Source: Dryomyza anilis
Lineage: Eukaryota; Arthropoda; Insecta; Diptera; Dryomyzidae
Direction: 5' to 3'
NCBI GenBank assembly: GCA_951804985.1
Contig: OX638130.1
Coordinates: 85,965,069-86,029,068 of the forward strand
DNA length: 64,000 bases
Below the pieces are notes generated by a model. The model was given only the letters and a program-made list of their open reading frames with translations, ran no database searches and was not told the origin of the DNA. The translations under genes were made by a program, and so were the position numbers. Shown one piece after another: positions 59,009-64,000 of this stretch (the first letter of the stretch is position 1; the number at the start of each line of letters is the position of its first letter).

Positions 59009-60451
59009 CTATGGGTGGCATAGATGATAGAGAAATATAAGAAACATGCTGAAGAGTTTAAATCAAAGTTGCAAACCTGGTAAATTGAGTTCTTTGCGCA
59101 TTAGGTTAGCGCTGCACATGCCGCCTAGGTACGCTAATTCTTGCTCTAATCGCATTAGACAAGAGTTGCTGGTTGCGGTGGTCTAAAGTTTATAAAACGT
59201 TTAAAAAATAATTTTAAAAATTATTTAATTTTCACCTACAGTTATTGGATTATCATAGCCGACGACGAGGCACTTGAAGCCATATTTATTGATGTGCGGA
59301 TCCTGCGCATAGAGCGATGAGGTCTCCAACGAAAACTCTACACAGTTGCCGGGCAGCACAAGCACATTTTGTATCCAGTTTGAAGCGCTGTAATAAACAA
59401 AAAAAAATATATATTGTATTTTTTTTATATGTTTGGAAATCAATAAAAACAAAAATATATGATACAACATACAGTGACGAGAAAATAAGAATTCTTAAGT
59501 AATAATAAAAGAAATTCGATAAGAAAAGAAGTAAAGAAAAAAATAATAAAAGATCAGAAATCAAAATTAATAGAAAATTGGCAATTTAAATAAAAGGAAA
59601 ACAATTAAAAGAAGGTAAAAAATGACAAGTAATATTAAAGTTACAAAACATAAAAATTGTAAAAATAAATAAAATGAAAAATAATAAAAAATAAAAGGAA
59701 TTGGAAAAGGAAAAGGAAGAGGAAAAGAAAAAAAAAAAGAAAAAGAAAAAGAAAAAGAAAAAGAAAAAGAAAAAGAAAAAGAGAAAGAAAAATAAAAATA
59801 AAAGAAAAGGGGAAAAGGGAAAAGAAAAGGAAAAAGAAAAGGTAAAGTTAGGTAAAGGTAGGCAAAGGTAGGCAAAGGTAGGTAAAGGTAGGTAAAGGTA
59901 GGTAAAGGTAGGTAAAGGTAAAAATAAAGGTAAAGGTAAAGGTAAAGGTAAAGGTAAAGGTAAAGGTAAAGGTAAAGGTAAAGGTAAAGGTAAAGGTAAA
60001 GGTAAAGGTAAAGGTAAAGGTAAAGGTAAAGGTAAAGGTAAAGGTAAAGGTAAAGGTAAAGGTAAAGGTAAAGGTAAAGGTAAAGGTAAAGGTAAAGGTA
60101 AAGGTAAAGGTAAAGGTAAAGGTAAAGGTAAAGGTAAACGTAAAGGTAAAGGTTAAGGAACAGGAATAGGAACAAAAACAGAAATAGGAGAAGGAAATAG
60201 GAATTGGAATAAAAACAGAAATAGGAGAAGGAAATAGGAATTGGAAAAGGTAAAGGTAAAGGAACAGGAAAAGGAATAGGCACAGGAACAGGAACATATA
60301 TAGGAAAAGAAAATGCAAAAACAAAGGAAAAGAAATGAGACAATGAAAAAAAGTGGAAGAGTAAAAATTGGAGAAATACAACAACAACAAAAAAATAAAA
60401 ACTTATGGCAAAAAAATTGTAAAATGAAATAGAAATTGGAATAGAAATGGA

Positions 60452-60514
<63 letters not shown>

Positions 60515-63391
60515 ATACGAATATAAAAGGAAAAGAAGGAGTAGAAATGAAAGGTCAAAAGAAGGCTATAAATTCGAAAAATGTAAAGAAATATTATGGA
60601 TAAAAAAAAATTAATAGATAAGAAAAGAAAAATTGTATAGAAATGGTAAATTAAATAAAAGAATTAAAAAAAAATATTACTCAGTAAAATATTAGTGTAA
60701 TTTAGAATTGTCTAATAGCTAAAATATTAATTTATTGTATCCGACTACACTAAAAAGTTTATTAAACAAATGTTTAATTAATTAAACAATAGAAAACAGG
60801 AACAGGACATCTGCATAGCCCACCAAGCAGCCATAAAATCTTTAGCGTCCTACACAATCAAATCCAGATCAGTATCAAACGGCCGTAAAGCTTTATTATC
60901 CATAGGACACCACTCAACCAGATTCTTTTGGGTCCCCGGACATAGCAATATAGAAGTGAATGACTTAGCGGATGAAATGTCTCGCACTGGCTCCGCCAAG
61001 CACAACCGACAAAACGACACTACAACCACTTAGGAATATGTACAACACTATCGATGATATTATAAAAATCACACTTGACAAGTAAGAATAGACTGCACAT
61101 CGTCAAGAATGGTTTGGCCAAATATATATATCAAAACCCCCCCCATCCGATTGCTTACGAGAGTTCTCACAGGACACTACACAATAGACTCAATGCTGAG
61201 CAAATGGCAACATAAAGTCAACGACACTTGCAGTAGCTGCGGCGATGAAGAGGAAGTAGACACGATTCAACATTTCTTATACCATTGCCCCGCTCTACAA
61301 CAGCGTCTCCTAAAATACCTTGGACGCCGTTTCCTAAATAGCACAGCAGACATCTCGAAAACGGAATTGAAAAATGTACTGTATTTCATCAGGAGTGCAA
61401 ACAGGTTCACTGGAAATTAGAATTAGTCATAAAAAATGGGATAGGTTCTAGCACTCCAAAGGAAGGGATTCACAATGCTAGTTTTTGCAATATGTAGAAA
61501 CCTAAATTTCTAATGTATTGTGTAGTAAAATCAAGTAAAATAAATACATTTTTTTTTTAAATCGAGAATAATGTAATAGAAAACAAATGCAAAGAATCAT
61601 ATTTAACATCCTAATTGCCATATATAATTTGAGCGTTTAATAATTTTAACTATATAATACAAATCAAATACATACGTATTAAACTTCTTGATGACAATCC
61701 AGTCCTTGGCTTCCGCAGCGCCACCATGCAACTCACTCTCCGCGCGCGTCTCATTCGCGGCACAGCTACTTATAATATTGACATTCTTGCAGCCGGCGCG
61801 TCGCAAACTCGCATTATTATCCAACATATCAAAGTAGTTCTCATGTGCATAGCAGGCTTCCTCAAACGGCGGACGCAACGGTATCGAGAGCAGTAAATAG
61901 TCCTCTAGCTGCGCAGTGCCACACTGCGGATCGAACTCAATCGTTAGCCACTGAACGCAGGGCGGAAACTCAACGCGATAACAATTGATGGATGCACTGC
62001 GATAAGGATGTTCACTCTCCACCACACAATAGTGGTTGCTAGTGGTGATGTGAGTGAGTGGAGGCGTTGCTTTTTCATTGTTTCCACCAGTAGAATCAGC
62101 AGCAATACCATCACAAGGTTTACGTTCTTCGGGACGATTTAGACGTTGTGCCAGATTTCCGAGGGCGGCAGCATTGACAACAACATCGTCAGCGGCTGCT
62201 GACTGAGTTTGATCCTTTGTTACATAGAGTTGATTGAGCGCGGCAATATGTGGCAGAATCTCTTTAATGAGAGCGAGTATTTGCACGGAGCTCTGAAATT
62301 TAGATAAAGTATTATGGAACATTTCAATAATAAGACAGCATTATAATTTTAAAATTATTAATAGCTTTTCCTACCTTAGGATCGCTGCACGCCAGCGTGC
62401 CAATATGCGCATAGACCAGCGGCAACAGCGTGTGAAACATATTCGACGAGGCCACATTAAAAACCTCCAACAGCTGCACAACCGTAAAGCGTGGCGTGCA
62501 CGCCTCATCATTATTGACATCGCACTTTTGCTGCAGCAACAACAACTGTTGATGATGCTGTGCATTTTCATAATCTGTAGCCTCCAAACTTTGCGCACGC
62601 TCGTTGCCATTGTACGTCGCAATCTGACCATTGCGATAGTTAAGCTCATGAATTGAGCTGCCCACCACACCAATACCCATGCCGACACCGCCGCCGCCAC
62701 CACCACCAATGGCAACACCAACGCCACCACTTTCCTCAATCATCAGATCCTTGGGATGTATTTCGGTGGCGCCTATTTCAATTTCCATCTCAAAAGGATT
62801 TGTCGAACGCTTGTCAAACTTTAGCGTCTCCATGATGCCCTTCGAGAATGATTCAATGCGTTTGGTTATATCGCGCGCAGTCGAAATATTCGGATCAACC
62901 GGCAACGCTGAGGTGCGTGAATTATTTGCCCAATTAATGTCCATGTGCTCTTCGATGGGTGTTATATTATGCTCCGAGTCAATGGTCTGCGTATGATTTG
63001 ATGAGTTATCCGAGGGCGAGAGTGAACTGGCCAAAGCATTACGCGCCAATATTAAAAGCCCCGCGCATTTTTTGGTTATATCGGCGGCAATTTGCAACGC
63101 AGTATCACGCGTTGTTACCTCGTTGCTGTAGGGCGCGGCACCATTGGCTAGAACGCTGTTGCCGCCGCCTATATTGTGACCGCCATGATGCATGTCGCTT
63201 TTGAGCGGCGTGCTGTAGTAAAGAATGCAGGGCAGCTGACCACGTTGTGGTGTCGTACCATTGAAGCTTAGATCACAGGGATAAAAGTGAAAGGTGCTGC
63301 CACAGGGGCCGCGCAGTGAGGAGAGACCCGCGTCGCCGGAGCAGGTGCGTGCGCCTTGTGAGCAGAGACGCAGCGCGTAGCGTACATTTTC
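58873..63391 (-). CDS. HECTD4: HECTD4-like giant HECT E3 ubiquitin ligase, internal segment (five exons)
   Basis: Minus-strand exons 63391-62375, 62292-61676, 59387-59240, 59182-59077 and 59008-58873 join in frame to 674 codons with GT-AG introns. Phases (0, 2, 0, 1, 2) agree at each join. Signature segments are NGTTPQRGQLPCILYY, ATEIHPKDLMIEESGG, VESEHPYRSASINCYRVEFP, WLTIEFDPQCGTAQLEDYLL, VLVLPGNCVEFSLETSS, KYGFKCLVVGYDNP and RLEQELAYLGGMCSANLMRK. From my knowledge of the family these match the middle of vertebrate HECTD4, a HECT-type ligase of about 4,000 residues; I could not run a search. A glycine-rich low-complexity loop lies in the first exon. The catalytic HECT domain and both termini are outside the window. 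The transcript runs against gene B. Confidence 0.75.
59077..59182 (-). CDS. HECTD4: HECTD4-like exon
   Basis: Acceptor AACTTTAG, encodes TTATSNSCLMRLEQELAYLG to RKELNLP, donor CAG/GTTTGC. Phase 0 in, 1 out. Confidence 0.8.
59240..59387 (-). CDS. HECTD4: HECTD4-like exon
   Basis: Acceptor TATTACAG, encodes ASNWIQNVLVLPGN to VVGYDNPIT, donor ACT/GTAGGT. Phase 2 in, 0 out. Confidence 0.8.
59700..60345. repeat. (GGTAAA)n hexanucleotide array in an A/G-rich tract
   Basis: About 59925-60150 is almost pure GGTAAA (roughly 37 copies, with one GTAAAC variant). It is flanked by GGTAGGTAAA, AAAAGG, AAAAAG and GGAATAGGAA words. The plus strand is nearly pyrimidine-poor; the host gene is read from the other strand, as TTTACC. 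Long open frames across it are artefacts. Confidence 0.95.
60447..60517. repeat. (AAAT)n microsatellite
   Basis: About 17 copies of AAAT/ATAA. Confidence 0.95.
60800..61440 (+). pseudogene. Decayed LINE: RNase H and C-terminal zinc-knuckle-like region
   Basis: A frame from about 60807 reads HQAAIKSLASYTIKSRSVS, then FFWVPGHSNIEVNDLADEMS, the C-terminal RNase H signature (His and Asp of the active site kept, the earlier DSQ altered to AHQ). After stops and a frame change, 61109-61420 reads LTGHYTIDSMLSKW, CSSCGDEEEVDTIQHFLYHC and PALQQRLLKYLG, the cysteine/histidine end of RNase H-bearing (I/LOA/R1-like) LINEs. The gene is dead: stop near 61030 and a frame shift. Confidence 0.8.
61676..62292 (-). 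CDS. HECTD4: HECTD4-like exon
   Basis: Acceptor AAATTTCAG, starts SSVQILALIKEILPHIAAL, contains the conserved EFDPQCGTAQLEDYL, and ends DWIVIKKFNT at donor AC/GTATGT. Phase 0 in, 2 out. Confidence 0.8.
62375..63391 (-). CDS. HECTD4: HECTD4-like exon (most 5' in window)
   Basis: Acceptor CTTATAG next to an 8-bp repeat array, starts ENVRYALRLCSQGARTC, and ends ACSDPK at donor AAG/GTAGGA. 339 codons, phase 0 in and out. Includes a Gly/Val-rich run and an SPSDNSSNHTQ-type flexible segment. Confidence 0.75.
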
Positions 63392-63394
63392 CTA

Positions 63395-64000
63395 TAAGAG
63401 TATTTTAGTATTTTAGTATATTAGTATTTTAGTATTTTAGTATTTTAGTATATTAATATTTTAGTATTTTAGTATTTTAGTATATTAGTATTTTAATATT
63501 TTAATATTTTAATATTTTAGTATTTTAGTATTTTAGTATTTTAGTATTTTGGTATTTTAGTATTTTAGTATTTTAGTATTTTAGTATTTTAGTATTTTAG
63601 TATTTTAGTATTTTAGTATTTTAGTATTTTAGTATTTTAGTATTTTAGTATTTTAGTATTTTAGTATTTTAGTATTTTAGTATTTTAGTATTTTAGTATT
63701 TTAGTATTTTAGTATTTTAGTATTTTAGTATTTTAGTATTTTAGTATTTTAGTATTTTAGTATTTTAGTATTTTAGTATTTTAGTATTTTAGTATTTTAG
63801 TATTTTAGTATTTTAGTATTTTAGTATTTTAGTATTTTAGTATTTTAGTATTTTAGTATTTTAGTATTTTAGTATTTTGGTATTTTAGTATTTTAGTATT
63901 TTAGTATTTTAGTATTTTAGTATTTTAGTATTTTAGTATTTTAGTATTTTAGTATTTTAGTATTTTAGTATTTTAGTATTTTAGTATTTTAGTATTTTAG
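63395..64000. repeat. (TATTTTAG)n 8-bp array reaching the window edge
   Basis: About 75 copies of TATTTTAG with variants TATATTAG, TATTTTAA and TATTTTGG, the variants being concentrated near the left edge. It starts 4 bases from the HECTD4-like exon and continues past the window. Confidence 0.97.

Larger units (their letters stand above)
59388..61675. other. HECTD4-like intron (2.3 kb) with microsatellites and a LINE relic
   Basis: The intron holds an A/G-rich microsatellite region (59700-60340), an (AAAT)n run (60447-60517) and a decayed LINE (60800-61440) oriented against the host gene. Confidence 0.7.

Noticed and set aside
59928..60150. Considered as interstitial telomeric repeat
   Set aside because: The unit TTTACC is not the insect TTAGG repeat, and higher flies lack simple telomeric repeats; an ordinary microsatellite expansion explains it.
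59567..60390. Long minus-strand open frames of LYLYLY or FTFTFT type (180-258 codons)
   Set aside because: They are translations of the (GGTAAA)n microsatellite and its A/G-rich flanks inside an intron; there is no non-repetitive coding signal.
62405..63204. Plus-strand frames over the HECTD4-like exon
   Set aside because: Shadows of the minus-strand exon, which carries the conserved sequence.

Overview
The window is a piece of an AT-rich insect nuclear genome, most likely a higher fly (Diptera, Cyclorrhapha). The clues are GT-AG introns, exon and intron sizes, codon use, a tRNA-Ala gene, decayed LINE reverse transcriptase and RNase H fragments of dipteran type, and many MITE, foldback and satellite repeats. 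I cannot name the species. Only about 5.7 kb is clearly protein coding; the rest is intron, intergenic sequence and repeats.

Layout. 420-491 (-): tRNA-Ala(CGC). 700-16200: repeats and intergenic DNA (19-bp minisatellite, ~208-bp satellite, dispersed repeats, hairpin MITEs, a SINE), with weak candidate promoter islands at 3.2-3.9 and 4.45-4.85 kb. 16204-27475 (+): 'gene A', six exons of a type I membrane protein with an exon-built leucine-rich/solenoid ectodomain, an LRRCT-like cysteine cluster, one membrane span and a long cytoplasmic tail rich in tyrosine motifs. Its signal-peptide exon is not identified. 27.5-51.5 kb: repeats, a decayed LINE, and a young tRNA-derived SINE with a perfect 9-bp target duplication. 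52044-58608 (+): 'gene B', a complete six-exon gene for a 490-aa paralogue of A with a signal peptide and a short tail. 58873-63391 (-): five exons of the middle of a very large protein that I assign to the HECTD4 family of giant HECT E3 ubiquitin ligases; neither end is in the window.

How they fit together. A and B are tandem same-strand paralogues. They share ectodomain architecture, mostly compatible intron phases and a juxtamembrane layout, but have quite different cytoplasmic tails. I do not recognise the family by name; cell-surface recognition or adhesion with tyrosine-based signalling is only an inference for A. The HECTD4-like gene runs on the opposite strand. Its last exon here ends in a good splice donor only 265 bp from B's stop codon, and no further exon is visible in the remaining 58 kb. 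Either A and B lie antisense inside a very long intron, or the locus is rearranged or misassembled.

The most useful leads are the undescribed A/B receptor-like pair with a probable splice/read-through choice of A's tail, the SINE family (one young copy, one tandem copy), several long hairpin elements with TA-type termini, and large microsatellites in the HECTD4-like introns, one of which abuts a splice acceptor.
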